DNA from: Sorghum bicolor
Lineage: Eukaryota; Streptophyta; Magnoliopsida; Poales; Poaceae
DNA length: 64,000 bases
Assembly: GCF_000003195.3 (NCBI RefSeq)
Contig: NC_012879.2
Coordinates: 60,733,671-60,797,670, forward strand
Reading direction: 5' to 3'
The notes under the pieces were generated by a model. The model was not told the origin of the DNA. It ran no database searches and saw only the letters and a list, made by a program, of their open reading frames with translations. Of this stretch, positions 43,061 to 55,600 are shown piece by piece (positions within the stretch are counted from its first letter, which is position 1; each line of letters starts with the position of its first letter). Both the position numbers and the translations under genes were made by a program.

Positions 43061-43382
43061 CCAATGCAAATGCCTGAAATGTACCACCAGTGCTTTTACC
43101 AGCGCAAAAGAGTCATGTTGGATTTGAGTTCCAAATTCGGAGTTGAGGGAGAAGTCCATCGGTGGATCAGAGCACAGCACACACATATCCATCCAACATG
43201 CATCAACAGATAATCTTAAGATTAATTTTTTTACTAAATCAAAAGAACAAAGAGCTTGATCGCATAAAAGTTTGATGTCAAGGAAATCGTCTTAGTGACC
43301 ACACAACATGTTATTGCAATGTTTGGGCATACTTGCTAGCACAAAAATCTGAAATGAAGACACTCCTTATTTAGATGTGAAA

Positions 43383-43572
43383 TTTTTTTGGATTATTTTG
43401 CTATTGTAGCACTTTCATTTATTTGTGACACAGTTCGTCTCGTGATTTACAGGTAAATTGTGTATTAATTTTGATTTTCGTTTATATTTAGTGCTTCATG
43501 CATATGCCGTAAGATTTGATATGATGGGGAATCTTAAAACTTTTTGGATTTCGGTGGGAACTAAACAAGGCC
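43383..43572. mobile_element. GGCCTTGTTTAG-family MITE, 5'-truncated copy 6
   Basis: Ends GGAACTAAACAAGGCC. The interior GTAGCACTTTCATTT, CGTCTCGTGATTTACAGGTAAA and TTTATATTTAGTGCTTCATGCA fit the family. The left terminus is missing. Confidence 0.7.
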
Positions 43573-43741
43573 CAAGACAGTATATAAACACACACACATC
43601 TCTGTTGCTGCAGTGCTGCTGCCGCCGCCGCCGCAGCCGCCTTACTAGGGTTCATTTTATGACAAGGTAAAATTAAACTAAACACGAATTGATTGATGAA
43701 GCAGCAGGGGCAGCAGGCGGACGGCGGTGGCTACTGGGCCG

Positions 43742-43960
43742 CTAGCTAGGCATCAGGGCCCTGGCCGCCCGGACGATGGCGGTGGCCTGCTCTAGGGTAC
43801 GGTGAACGTCTCGACGAGGATCTGCATTCTGCTCGTATGAGGGTCCAGGTGCATCGTGAGGAAGACGTCCAATCTGTTGCCGTGGTGCGTCTTGACGGAC
43901 TCCTGCGACGCGAAGGCCAGCCAGCACGGCGAGAGAGCATGCATGGACACTGTGTATGTC
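43742..43960 (-). pseudogene. Broken 3' half of a paralog of the 15.4-kb gene
   Basis: Matches the 3' half of 15399-15752. In pieces of different frames the minus strand encodes LAFASQESVKTHHGNRLDVFLTMHLDP, then ILVETFTVP, then ATAIVRAARALMPS. A short insertion (TACG near 43800) and one near the HP/RY segment shift the frame. The CxxC half of the finger has become PCW. Homology ends near 43930, before the N-terminus; its promoter-like partner is at 40600-41050. Confidence 0.65.
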
Positions 43961-44489
43961 AGGGGACCTACTGCACTTTGGCAGCACGCGACTAGAAGTG
44001 CCTTGCTTTCTCTTGCAAAGGTGGTTGTGGTCACCGAGGGGCTGAGTCACACTTGCCACTAATTCGATCGTATAACACCTCGAACAGATGTTTCTGTGAT
44101 TACCAAATTTTTGTGGGATTATCTAGATGCAGGGGACAACTTAACAGTGATCCTTGCAATAGCAGTTCAAGCATATTGACGGCAATGTCGGTGTCTCAGC
44201 TTGCATCCTCTGAGTGATGTGATCCACCAAAGTTAAAGGTAACTGGATGTTCACTTGCAAGTTGCAAGTAGTAATACATCAAACATTTGTCATCAAGTCT
44301 TTTGAAGTGTACGTTGTTGTGTACGGCATAATAGAACGGATCGTCGATGGAGTTCATTCTTGTACGAGTTGATTGTACTGTATGATGTAGGAAACAAATT
44401 GTACACATTTGTAATAAATAAATTGTACAATATCATGTGTCATGTAATAAACAAATCTATATATTTGTGTGTGTGTCCCACACACACTA

Positions 44490-44600
44490 CTCATGCTCTG
44501 TGCAGTGTGCATACTGTACGTGTGTGTCTCACACACCCAGACAGTCTAAAGCCATTATAAAATCATTTTCACACAACTCATCACGAGTTGCAGATGTGAG
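44490..44600. repeat. Duplicated 110-bp segment (pair with 40498-40598)
   Basis: Same ordered motifs as at 40498-40598, ending GAGTTGCAGATGTGAG versus GAGTTGCAAATGTGAG. It is followed here by unrelated sequence. Confidence 0.75.
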
Positions 44601-44719
44601 TATTGAATCAAATGTACGGTGAACGACAACCTTCATATACACTGCACCCGTGAAGACTAGCTAGGAAAGTAATAAAAAAGGTACGGTATCACGTATCTAC
44701 TTACATTAATTAACCTACG

Positions 44720-45170
44720 TGTACCCCAAACATTTATACACGTTGTTGGCTGTTTTGACTCGGCGACATGACATTTCATGCTTCACCACCGTGGCCGCCA
44801 GCCTGCAGGAGTGGGCGCCGGCGCACACCCCCGGTCGTCAACAACAGGTTCCTGTGTGCGAGTGGTTCACGGCGCACCGCTCTGTTGCAGTTCTCGCCGG
44901 CACGCCTGCTGCTCATGTGCTGTGTCTACCTGTCATAAGATTTGATGTGATGAAATTTTTTTGAAAGTTTTAAAAACAAGACCAGGGTACCGCCGCTGCC
45001 CCCATCTTCGGCATCGGGCGCTACTGCTCAGTCGCTGCACTGGAGGATGGGACACACCCGCGGGAGTGCATCCCTGTGCACCAGTGGATCATGGAAGCCA
45101 TTGCCAACCGGGCGTGGTCTATATATGTCGACGCCAATGCTGCTGCTATCCTCGCTATCATAAAAAACTA
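44720..45170 (+). other. Two coding-like fragments, unrecognised
   Basis: 44750-44930 reads SCFTTVAASLQEWAPAHTP... WFTAHRSVAVLAG. 44985-45165 reads GIGRYCSVAALEDGTHP... VHQWIMEAIANRAWSIYVDANAAA. A MITE-like end (TAAGATTTGATGTGATG) lies between them. The two segments vaguely resemble each other. Possibly captured gene pieces; the family is unknown. Confidence 0.3.
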
Positions 45171-45172
45171 CT

Positions 45173-45620
45173 TTAAGGAACATTGTAAAACGACCCCTTG
45201 ATAATTGTTGCATCAGTCTCCAATTCAATTCGAGGGAGCCCCATCGATGTTGCCATTCTGACGCCTATCGAGCAAGCCAACAGCTCAGCATGGAGAGGAT
45301 TCATAAGATCCTTGGCGCCGGCTCTCACCATTGATCCCTGGTCATCCCGGATAATATATCTGCAGCCCCCATGGTCGCTAGAGCTATCAAAGGCTCCATC
45401 TGTATTGATTTTGAACACCCCGGGTGGAGGTTTGACCCATCTTGTGGACTGGCGAGATTCCGGCAATAGGACTTCTCGAGGTGGTTTCTGAAAACGGTAA
45501 GCTAAGGCTTCAGATACATATGCAACCTCCATAGCTGATCTTCTTCTTCCTTCCTACCTCCATTTGTTTCTTTCAGTCCACCATATAACCACAGCTTCAG
45601 TACCACTTTCAATTGCGTTT
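45173..45620 (-). mobile_element. LINE-derived RNase H fragment
   Basis: The open frame 45173-45532 holds a plant LINE RNase H (RVT_3) domain: WVKPPPGVFKINTDGAF with the first catalytic Asp, IIRDDQGSMVRAGA, NPLHAELLACSIG with the Glu, and IELETDATIIKG with the third Asp. It lacks the reverse transcriptase and is interrupted at its end. Dead fragment, same broad group as 4054-5074. Confidence 0.8.
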
Positions 45621-45629
45621 TCGCATCCA

Positions 45630-46414
45630 GCTTCTAGGAAACACTAGAAAACATATTCATATGTTTTGCAACATGACGTATAGGTTGTTACTCAACTAAT
45701 TTGATATGATTTGCAGCTCAAAGATTTGTTCAATAATCACACCATACATTTTATTTGTTTTGGAATTCCCTAGGACCTGAGCATCAAACCCATTAGGTAG
45801 TGACAATGTGAGATGGAGTGGGATATGGTTCTAATTTTCGTGGTGCTTGGTTGGGAGACAATAAGGGGAGTCATCCCACCACATAATATTTCCCATATAT
45901 GCGGGGCAACCCCATCCCTCCAAAAAGAGTAGACGAGCTCGTCTTCTCTCATGCCATTGCATTCTCTCGTTGAGCTCATCCTTGTGTGGCCGGATAGGGA
46001 TCAGGCAGATGGGTGCCCGCGGCTATGGGGGGTAGGGTGGATAGAGTTTTGAAAGCCATGGCACGAAGGGTGGTAGAGCTAATTCAAGCAGTGCGAATTA
46101 GCCAGGTCATGTTGATTAGGTAGATAGTGTGGGAGCAGACGAGCAAGGGCCAGCCAACGATGTTGAGCATGGATCGGATGAGTGGGAGCCAGATAGAGCA
46201 GAGCGACATAAATGGAGAGGGCCAGGTTGGCTCTTGGCAGCGCATCCGTGTGGGTCGCATAGAGGATGAGTGCTGGACGATGGAGACGCCCCCGCCCCTC
46301 CACCAAGCGAGCGATGTGGATGGGCAGAGGCTGGCTAGGTGGCACAATAAATCCCACCATAGGGTGCACATGGACTGAGCTCGGATGAGAGGGAGAAGAT
46401 TAGAAGGAGACTAA
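45630..46414. other. Gene-free, transposon scraps
   Basis: 45780-45960 contains GGTGCTTGGTTGGGAG and GCGGGGCAACCCCATCCC, like ends of hAT-type MITEs. The rest has no recognisable gene. Confidence 0.4.
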
Positions 46415-46624
46415 GGGGGTGTTTGGGACTGCTCTGCTCCACGTTTTCGAGTTCCGCTCCATGTTTTTTAGCCAAACAGTTTCAGCTCTATGCACTCAGT
46501 TCGAGAAAAAAGGGTGGAGTTGTGAGAGCACCTAAAGAGGTACTCCACAAACTCCATTTTTTGTGGACCTGCTCCACGGTAGAGTTTGTGAAACAGAGTT
46601 TGTGGAGCAGTTTCAAACACTCCC
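46415..46624. mobile_element. MITE with GGGGGTGTTTGGGACTG ends
   Basis: The left end GGGGGTGTTTGGGACTGCTC pairs with GAGCAGTTTCAAACACTCCC at the right. TAA flanks both sides (46412-46414, 46625-46627). 210 bp, non-coding. Confidence 0.7.
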
Positions 46625-46763
46625 TAATAGTTAGGGTTGACAAACAAACCTAAAGGTAAGATTGGGAGATGACTATTAGTTAGGGTTGGCAAACGACCAA
46701 AGATCCATGCAATTCCTTCTTATCCATTTAACCAAAAAAAGACAACCCAAACGTAGACATTAT

Positions 46764-47002
46764 GGCCTTGTTCAGTTTGCAAAAAATTTTGGCTTCGGGT
46801 ACTGTAGCACTTTCGTTTGCTTGTGGCAAATATTGTCCAATCATAGACTAACTAGGGTCAAAAGATTCTTCTCGCGATTTACAGGTAAACTGTGTAATTA
46901 GTTTTTATTTTTATCCATATTTAATGTTTCATGCATGTCGTAAGATTCGATGTGACGGGGAATCTTGAAAATTTTTGGTAGTTTTTGGAACTAAACAAGG
47001 CC
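46764..47002. mobile_element. GGCCTTGTTTAG-family MITE, copy 7
   Basis: 239 bp, flanked by TAT on both sides (46761-46763, 47003-47005). Opposite orientation to copy 1. Confidence 0.85.
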
Positions 47003-47024
47003 TATCTTACAACCCAAACGAACC

Positions 47025-47215
47025 CAAAAAATTTTGTTTTTAGCTACTGTAGTATTTCGTTTTTATTTGATAAACATTGTCCAATCACAGAGTAACTAGA
47101 CTCAAAAAATTCATCTCACAAATTATAGGTAAATTGTACAGTTAGTTTTTATTTTCGTCTATATTTAATGCTCCATATATACGACCAAAGATTTGATGTG
47201 ACGGGAAATCTTTGT
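47025..47215. mobile_element. GGCCTTGTTTAG-family MITE, degraded copy 8
   Basis: The interior motifs CTACTGTAGTATTTCG, CCAATCACAGAGTAACTAG and TTTGATGTGACGGGAAATC are present; both termini are lost. Confidence 0.6.
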
Positions 47216-47369
47216 GGTAAATTGGTAATCACGTATTCACACGTACACGTGTTCCCTCTGTTCTGTTCATCTCTACGACTGCAAGTGGGCCACCCTCTCG
47301 GAGAGCAAGGAGAGCACAAACCACCACCCTGCCCATCCATCCTCCATTATTTCCCGGCTATCCTCGCCT

Positions 47370-47606
47370 TGGGCTCACCCCGAAAACCAAAAAGTTTTTC
47401 AAGATTCTTTGTCACATCGAATCTTTCGACACATATATAAAATATTAAATGTAAACAAAAATAAAAACTAATTGCACAGTTTACCTGTAAATCACGAGAC
47501 GAATTTTTTGATCTTAGTTAGTCTATAATTGGATAATATTTGTCACAAACAAACGAAAGTGCTACGGTAGCGAAAACCAAAAATCTTTTCGCACCTAAAC
47601 AAGGCC
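47370..47606. mobile_element. GGCCTTGTTTAG-family MITE, copy 9, at the catalase promoter
   Basis: Ends ACCTAAACAAGGCC at 47606, only about 180 bp upstream of the catalase ATG. The left end is weak (GGCTCACCCCGAAAACC). Confidence 0.7.
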
Positions 47607-47784
47607 TTGGTGGATTTTGCTTGAAAAAGCGGCTTCCTACTCCTCGTCCTTATCACCAACCGAACCGACATTGTTTTCTTCCCCTTCTGGCTTCTGGCCT
47701 TCTCCTTCTACACAGTCTAGAGGCGTCTGCTCCCCCAATCCCTTCCGCCCGCCCCGCCTGCTCGACGCGATCCCGCCGGCGGCC

Positions 47785-50700
47785 ATGGATCCGTACAAGG
47801 TACTGTTTTGTTTTTCGATTTCGACTTCTTTCTTCATCGATTTTGCCCTATGTATTAGATCCTCAAAATCAATTTCGAATCTTGTTTCCTTCCGCCCTTG
47901 ATTGATGCGCTCGCTCATCTGATTTGTGAGATTCTTCTTCTTGCAGCACCGCCCTTCTAGCGGGAGCAACTCCAGCTTCTGGACCACCAACTCCGGCGCC
48001 CCCGTCTGGAACAACAACTCCGCCCTTACCGTCGGACAGCGAGGTCAGACTCTGCTCTGCTGCCTCCATTACTCCTTTCCTTTTTACCTTACACGATCCT
48101 GTAGCATATATGTTCTTGATTTGTGTGAGATTCATTCGATACGTGATCTGTGCTAGCCTTGCCATGTGGAATTAGTCGTTCTTTTGGTTGCTAGCTGCTC
48201 TGATCCCTCTACCAGTAGTATTGCACTGTGGAAGCTTGGCTGTAGCTGTTGACCTGAGGATTTGGCTTCCAATTCGTTCAAAGCTTGCGGCTTGATGTGC
48301 TTTTGGTTGATTTCCAGTGAATAATTTTGCTGCTCTATATATACGGATTGATTCACCTGTCATATAATTTCGTCGATGAATTTGAGACTTGCTTATTCTT
48401 CCTGTGCTGCCCAAAGGTCTTATTCCTTGGATCAGCTGTAAGGTGAAACTTTTGTCCTGATATTTTCGTCAGTCGCTGTCGTACCATTAAGTTGCTTAAG
48501 GGAAAGGGAAAGAAAGCACCTTTCCAATACGAAATGCCATCATGGAGTTATAGTGATAATCTTAGGTGAGGGGCAATTGCAGGGTGGTAAAGTCAAGGCA
48601 GGGTAATCACAGTTGATTATTACTGGTGCGCAGTGTGGTATATTTACTTTTGACAGTTACCTGGGCTAGTGCTGAATCACTACCAGAAAGCATAACCTTT
48701 GGATTTTCTCTCCTCAGCATGTATGGCAAAACTTTGAAAGTGATTGCAAGTCCAGTTTGGTTCTTCTGAATGTCATTGTCGCAAAAAGTGTCCATCAATT
48801 ACAGGAACAGGATACAGCACACCTATCTGTAACCAATATGTTTCTTTCGGTGATGTCAGAAAAATAATAAGCCTTTTGTTTTAGGAGTTTGCTTTATTGT
48901 CTACCTGCTTCACTTTCTGTTTTGGTGTTTAGCTAACAATTTCTGATTTATTGTTTCACACGATGTGTTCTTCTTTGGCAGGACCCATCCTCCTTGAGGA
49001 TTATCATCTAATCGAAAAGCTTGCTCAGTTCGACAGGGAACGTATCCCTGAACGTGTTGTGCATGCACGGGGAGCCAGTGCCAAGGGTTTCTTTGAGGTC
49101 ACTCATGATATCTCTCACCTTACATGTGCTGATTTTCTCCGGGCTCCTGGGGTCCAGACACCTGTTATTGTCCGGTTCTCTACAGTTGTGCATGAGCGTG
49201 GAAGCCCCGAGACCTTGAGGGATCCACGTGGTTTTGCTGTCAAGTTCTACACCAGAGAGGTACTGAGGATAAATTCTAACTTGCCTCCTAGGGGGAATAT
49301 ATATACATCTTAACTGTTCTATTTTTTGTTATGTCTTAAAAAGGAACATTCTTTTTAGAACTGTTGTGAGATGACACATCTTGGCAACATTTTTCTGTCA
49401 ATGTAAAGGTTTAGCTGATTTCAACTATTGCTTGGTAACTTGATGTGTACTTTAGCCATGTAGATGATGTCCTTGGCATGAGCTGTTATTCAGATGAACT
49501 GATAGCTCTATATTCTTTTACTCATTGGAATGAACTGTATCTTTTTTTTTCCTTAGTTGAAAGCTACCTCCTGTTTAAGTTGACCTTTTACATTGTCATG
49601 ATGAACTTTTATGAAATTAAATTCTGATTACCTATTTGTGACACAGATACAAGTGTCTTTTGCTTAAAAGAACAATACAATGTGGCTCCATAATGTGCAC
49701 ATGGATAATCACAGATTCTCTCAGCAGAAACAGTAAAATCAAAGATATTTCATAACTGAGTCCATCTCTGTCCAGTTTCACCTACAGATTGCTGTGCTGT
49801 TTGTTTACCTTTTTTTAACAATTTTTGACGCCTTATATAGTGACCCCGACACTTTATATTGAGCTTTTTATATCCAAAGGAATAGTATCTTATGATTTTC
49901 TCCGTGCCTTTTTCAGGGTAACTTTGACCTTGTGGGTAACAACATGCCTGTGTTTTTCATACGAGATGGGATGAAATTCCCTGATATGGTCCATGCTTTC
50001 AAGCCAAACCCAAAGACCAATTTGCAGGAGAACTGGAGAATAGTAGATTTCTTCTCTCACCACCCAGAGAGCCTGCACATGTTCACCTTCCTCTTTGATG
50101 ATGTTGGCATCCCACTCAACTACAGGCACATGGAGGGCTTTGGTGTCAATACCTACACCTTGATCAACAGGGATGGAAAGCCTCACCTTGTGAAATTCCA
50201 TTGGAAGCCTACTTGTGGCGTGAAATGCTTGCTTGATGATGAAGCTGTGACTGTTGGAGGTACCTGCCATAGCCATGCGACAAAGGATCTATATGATTCC
50301 ATTGCAGCTGGGAATTACCCTGAATGGAAGCTCTACATCCAGACTATCGATCTTGACCATGAGGATAAGTTTGACTTCGACCCGCTTGATGTCACCAAGA
50401 CCTGGCCTGAGGATATCATCCCACTGCAACCTGTTGGACGGATGGTCCTGAACAAGAACATTGATAACTTCTTTGCGGAGAATGAACAAATTGCTTTCTG
50501 CCCAGCGATTATTGTCCCTGGAATCCACTATTCTGATGATAAGCTGCTCCAGACGAGAATCTTCTCCTATGCTGATACCCAGAGGCACCGCCTTGGTCCA
50601 AACTATCTGATGCTTCCTGTGAATGCACCAAAATGTGCCCACCACAACAACCACCATGAAGGGTTCATGAACTTCATGCACAGGGATGAAGAGGTACTAT

Positions 50701-51528
50701 GTTCTTTGGACTTCTTTCTCCTTTTGCATGCAAGTGTGTTAGGATGCATCTTACCTATTGACACATGTAACATGTGGGAGTTCTTCCTTTATAGCACTTA
50801 TATCTATTTTCTCTGCTTCTTTAGGTGAACTACTTCCCTTCAAGGTTTGATCCTACCCGTCATGCTGAGAAGGTCCCTATTCCTTCCCGTGTTCTAACAG
50901 GCTGCCGCGAGAAGGTGTGTATTGTAGTATGTTTAAATTCGAACAGTGCCTTTATGTTAACAATATTATGCTATGGTGGGCTTGTGGCTGCATCGTTGTA
51001 CTATATAATGGCGAAGGTGAGTCATTGTTGGATTTTTTTCTTGATTCTGAGAACCTGGCGTGTGCTGTTGAATCTGCAGTGCATCATCGAGAAGGAGAAC
51101 AACTTCAAGCAGGCTGGTGAGAGATTTCGATCCTTTGACCCTGCCAGGTTTGCTCCCACACCTCAGGCTGTTTGGTTTACAGGCATAGAAAGACATTAAG
51201 CTGCTGTTTGCCTAATTCAAGTGTTTTGGTATCTGATGACAGGCAAGACCGGTTTATCCAACGATGGGTTGACGCACTGTCAGACCCTCGTGTTACCCAT
51301 GAACACCATACGATTTGGATCAACTACTGGTCTCAGGTATTCATTTTGTTGTTTGTTTTTGGTAAAATGCTCAGTGGCTACTTGGGCTATTGCTAACCAT
51401 GTACAACAGCTGCGGACATTTGTGTTTTATTATCTTGGTACTGAAACCATATTACCTGTGTGCTGCAGTGTGATGCCTCTCTTGGCCAGAAGCTGGCTTC
51501 TAGGCTGAACCTGAAGCCGAACATGTAA
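47785..51528 (+). CDS. Catalase (peroxisomal, CatB-like)
   Basis: Haem enzyme converting H2O2 to water and oxygen in peroxisomes. Eight coding exons: 47785-47799, 47947-48043, 48982-49259, 49917-50693, 50825-50914, 51080-51147, 51243-51336, 51469-51528, all with GT-AG introns. The product is 492 residues, the standard plant length. Visible marks: MDPYKHRPSS start, active-site signature [18 protein letters not shown] with catalytic His65, the VGNN...[11 protein letters not shown] region with the distal Asn, and the proximal haem signature RIFSYADTQ with the haem-ligand Tyr. The C-terminus [13 protein letters not shown] carries the internal QKL/SRL peroxisomal signals of plant catalases. It closely resembles rice CatB. 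The first exon codes only five residues. A MITE ends about 180 bp upstream. Appears fully intact; an AATAAA lies near 51640. Confidence 0.97.
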
Positions 51529-51639
51529 GATTGACAAGGAAGAAAGCAGGCGCCGGTGGCCGAGGATGCAACATGGAGCGTGATGCAACACATGTTGGAT
51601 CGTGCGATGTTGAGAACGGCTGTTACACCTATATAATCG

Positions 51640-51645
51640 AATAAA
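51640..51645 (+). terminator. Putative polyadenylation signal of catalase
   Basis: AATAAA about 112 bp after the catalase stop codon, with a second similar site (AATAATAAAG) near 51737. Confidence 0.4.
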
Positions 51646-51749
51646 CAGGGATGTGCGCGTTGTAGTATGCTGATGATCGGTGGTGGTTATATATCCTGGA
51701 ACTTTTGGTGTACACATCTTTTCTGGAAAGACGTAATAATAAAGAAGAA

Positions 51750-52400
51750 TGTGTCAATGTGGTGGGCAACAGTAGCAGACGATGTAGTTTACGGTGGCGT
51801 TGTTTTTGTCGCCTGTAATGCAAAACCCTGCTGTGTGCTCGCCTGTCTATTACAAACAGTGATGAGTTGTGGCGGTATGTTTTTGACAGTTTATTTACTA
51901 GTGAGTACATCTCTGATTGATCACGTTCGCCTAGAACCAAAGAACGTGAAGGAACAGTCGGTTCTGGTGTGGTGGTTGCCCCCTCAAAATTCAGAAAGAA
52001 CGAACAGAGGCAGCAAGGATCCCAATCCTAACCCCATCTAAAGGGTCTCTCTTTGAACAGAATTCAGAAAAGCACAGGCAAAAGAGAAGCAGCAAGGAAC
52101 CCATACAAAGGGTCTCTTAAAAGGCAGATTTTTTTGCCATGTTCTAGCACTACTATTTCAGCGGTACTTTTTAACGAACGAACAATGTTTTTCTTACAAC
52201 AAATCAGCATAAGCATCGTATAGGAGTTTTACTGAAAGTTAGTTCAATTTGACAGGATTTTATAAGAATTATAATCATATAGGAATTTTATTGAAACTAT
52301 GATTTAATATAGGGGAAAAATATCCTAAATTCCAAAGAGGCCTGTATCCGTCTGCACATACATTACACGGATTCAGCATGGCTTTGCCTCACCGTCACCG
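51750..52400. other. Intergenic, no gene seen
   Basis: Between catalase and UTP7. Short open frames only; 52130-52330 is AT-rich with transposon-like texture. Confidence 0.4.
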
Positions 52401-52687
52401 CAGCAAGAGCAAACATGACCAACCATGCTGCCGCAACAGAAAAACAGGCGGCCTGCAATTGTCCAGCGGGCCGGGATAAGTGGGCTTGCGGGCAGGCCGG
52501 CGTCCCTTGCAACCCTACTCTGCTGCCTTGTCCTTGTCTTCTTCTTCCATCACCCCCAAGCGTGACCGACGACTGGGCCGACCGCCGCCGCCGACGACGA
52601 GCACCACCAGTTACGCGCTTCCCTTCCTTCTGGGAGAAGCCGTGCGCCCAAACCTTAACGTAGCAGGACGCTCAGCACGAGCTGGAG

Positions 52688-55600
52688 ATGGAGGTGGAGG
52701 TGGCCAAGTATTCGCGGGGGCAGGGTGCTGACTTGAAGGTAATCCATTGTTGTGCTCTTGCAAACAAGCTACAAGTGTTAACCATTCTACTTTAGGATGA
52801 ATATGCTGGCCTGCTATGCCACTGTCATTTTCTCCTGAAACTGCACATTGACTAGCTTGGTTTTGGAATGGCTCTGTAGGCGCTGCGGGACAAGAAGTTG
52901 AAAGGGCAGCTCACTGTAAAAGAGAAGCTATATGGCCAATCTGCAAAAGCTGCTGCAAAGGCAGAAAAGGTCACCTCTCTTTCCATTGCATCGTTGTGGA
53001 TATGCAATTGGTGTCTCACTAGAAATCTTAGGTGAAATTGTGAACATTATGCGGGTGAAACAGAGAGTCTGATATTTAAAACCTGTGATTGGTTATGGTA
53101 TATGTATGCTATTGTACCCCACAATTGATGTTTAGCTGTTTTGACCTCAAGGGAATCCAGTTTGGATGAACTGACGAAGTGAGTATACGCACATACATAC
53201 AGGTTTAGCATTTTACAAGCATTATATGAGTCACTGAAAGCCTGAAACATTACTGCCAAAAAGGACAAAGCCTCAGCAAGATCTGTATGTTTTTTTTTTT
53301 GGGTACATATTGGCTTGCTAAAAGTACTATTGCTGAGCTGAAAAGACTTGCTTTGGAGCAGAGCTTTGTTGTCTTAGATCAGCTCCTAGCTCTTCCTCTG
53401 AGCAGAACTTGGACATCAATGTGGTCTCTAATATAACACTTTGACTAGCAATATTAATAAAAGTATATTATGTTAAACAGAGATATACGTTATAAAAGTA
53501 GTATTCCGAATAAAGCTAGCAATGCTGATATAGTCCTATCAAGCTATATAAATATTATACTCCCTTCGTTCCAAATTATAAGACAATTTGGATTTTCTAG
53601 ATACATTTCTTTTACTATATATTTAGACATAGTGTATATCTAAGTGCATAGCAAAAGCTATGTGTCTAGAAATGCCAAAACGTCTTATAATTTGGAAAGG
53701 ACGGAGTAGACATTGATAGATGAAGATAAAAAGAAAAGTTTAACTTAAAGATAAACCTAGATGGACTTATATTTGTGATAAGAGGAAGTATGTAAAACGG
53801 CATGCCTACCTTTTTGAAGACAGTATGAGCTTAAATATGTTGATCTTTTAGATTTTTTTAGTTTGATTCACTTTTCTCATGACCCTCATTCTTGATGGTT
53901 ATACTCTGAATCAGCTGTTGTTAATATTCTTCTTTAATGAAATAACATGCAGCTCTCCTGCCCATTTGAGGGAAAAAAAAACTGTTCTTAATTTCAAAGA
54001 TTTGTCCTTGTCTGATTTCTGCTACTCCGTTTTGCAGTGGCTTATGCCTAATGATGGAGGTATTTTAGAGCCTGATCATTTGGAGAAGACATATAGATTT
54101 TCACAAAAGGATATATTGACGGAGGTGGATCTTTTGAGTTCAAGAAAACCATTTGATATGATCTTACCTGGTAAATCTTTTAGTCAATGTTAGTGTTCTA
54201 AGAATTTCTGTCAACATAACTTGTTTGTCGCTCTTGCCTAAACCAGCTGTTAACTGTTTGATAATAACAACCTTGTTGATTCTATATGATCCTTTAGAGT
54301 ATACAATAACTCAAAAAATGCCCTTTTTGCTGATATTTATAGTTTTATACATGACACTGTACTGAATCCAACATGCATGTCCGGTGCCAGTTTTGATTGA
54401 TTGAGAAATCTGCATATTCAATTTTGTTAGCCTACCTTACTATTAACTTTTCTGAATATATGATTACTGACTGCTATGGGATCTGACTGACGCTTCTATT
54501 GTGCAGTACTTGGTCCTTATCATATAGGATACACATCAAATGGACGCTACATGCTAGTAGGCGGACGAAAAGGCCACCTTGCAATGATGGATATGTTGCA
54601 TATGAATCTTATCAAGGAATTTGAGGTAAGTTCTTTTACTATTGAAGCATTTCCCTCCATACGGGCTTTACTTCACATACCCTTGTTTGTGCCATGTTCA
54701 AATGTCAAAATATTTCCAGCATCACCCATTTTTGGTGTGCTTCATGGATAACGATTGATTTGGTTTTAATTTCTTATTTTCTTTAGGTGAGGGAAACTGT
54801 TCGTGATGTGACATTCTTACACAATGAGCAGTTGTATGCAGTCGCTCAAAAAAAGTAATTTCTTTTTACTTTGCTGGAACTGTGTACTATGTCATCATTG
54901 CTCATGAAATATTTAACATGTATTAACTGTTGGCCTGAAAAATATGAAATAAAGGAATATTAAAATTCACAGAAATCACTGTTCAGGGTCTCAAATGAGA
55001 ACATATACCAAATTGTTGCGAAATCTGTTGATCAACCAGGTCATAAAATTATTTCCAAATGGTTGCTGCGTGTTCCTCATAGAAATATCCTGAAGCCATA
55101 TTATTTCATGCAACATTCATTTTTGTGAACAATAAGCCTATTTCTGGCAGCTCATTGAACTTCTTATACATAATCTGAATCTCAATGATGTGAGGTAGGA
55201 GCAGCTGAAAATTGCCATTTGAGGTCTGAGCTCTGACTGATCTGGATTGCTTGTCTGAATTGTTCATCATTGCTTTACTGAGGCATTGAATTATTCTATA
55301 ATTTGAAATGTTTGTACTAGGCTAGATCAAGCAAAATTGTATATGCTTATAGTTGATGCTTTATTGTTCTAGGCAGTTGATTATGGCTGTTGGTCTCTGT
55401 TTCCTGTCTACTATTAACATTTCATAGTTACTCATGAAACATTTTTCAAACAGGTACCCCTACATCTATAATCAACATGGTACAGAAATTCACTGTCTGA
55501 AGGTAAGCATGATGGCACAATAATGCGATGACATTACTGTTCAAATGTTGTTTTCACATGCTGATGGGACAATTATAGAAGAAAATATTCAATAATAGAA

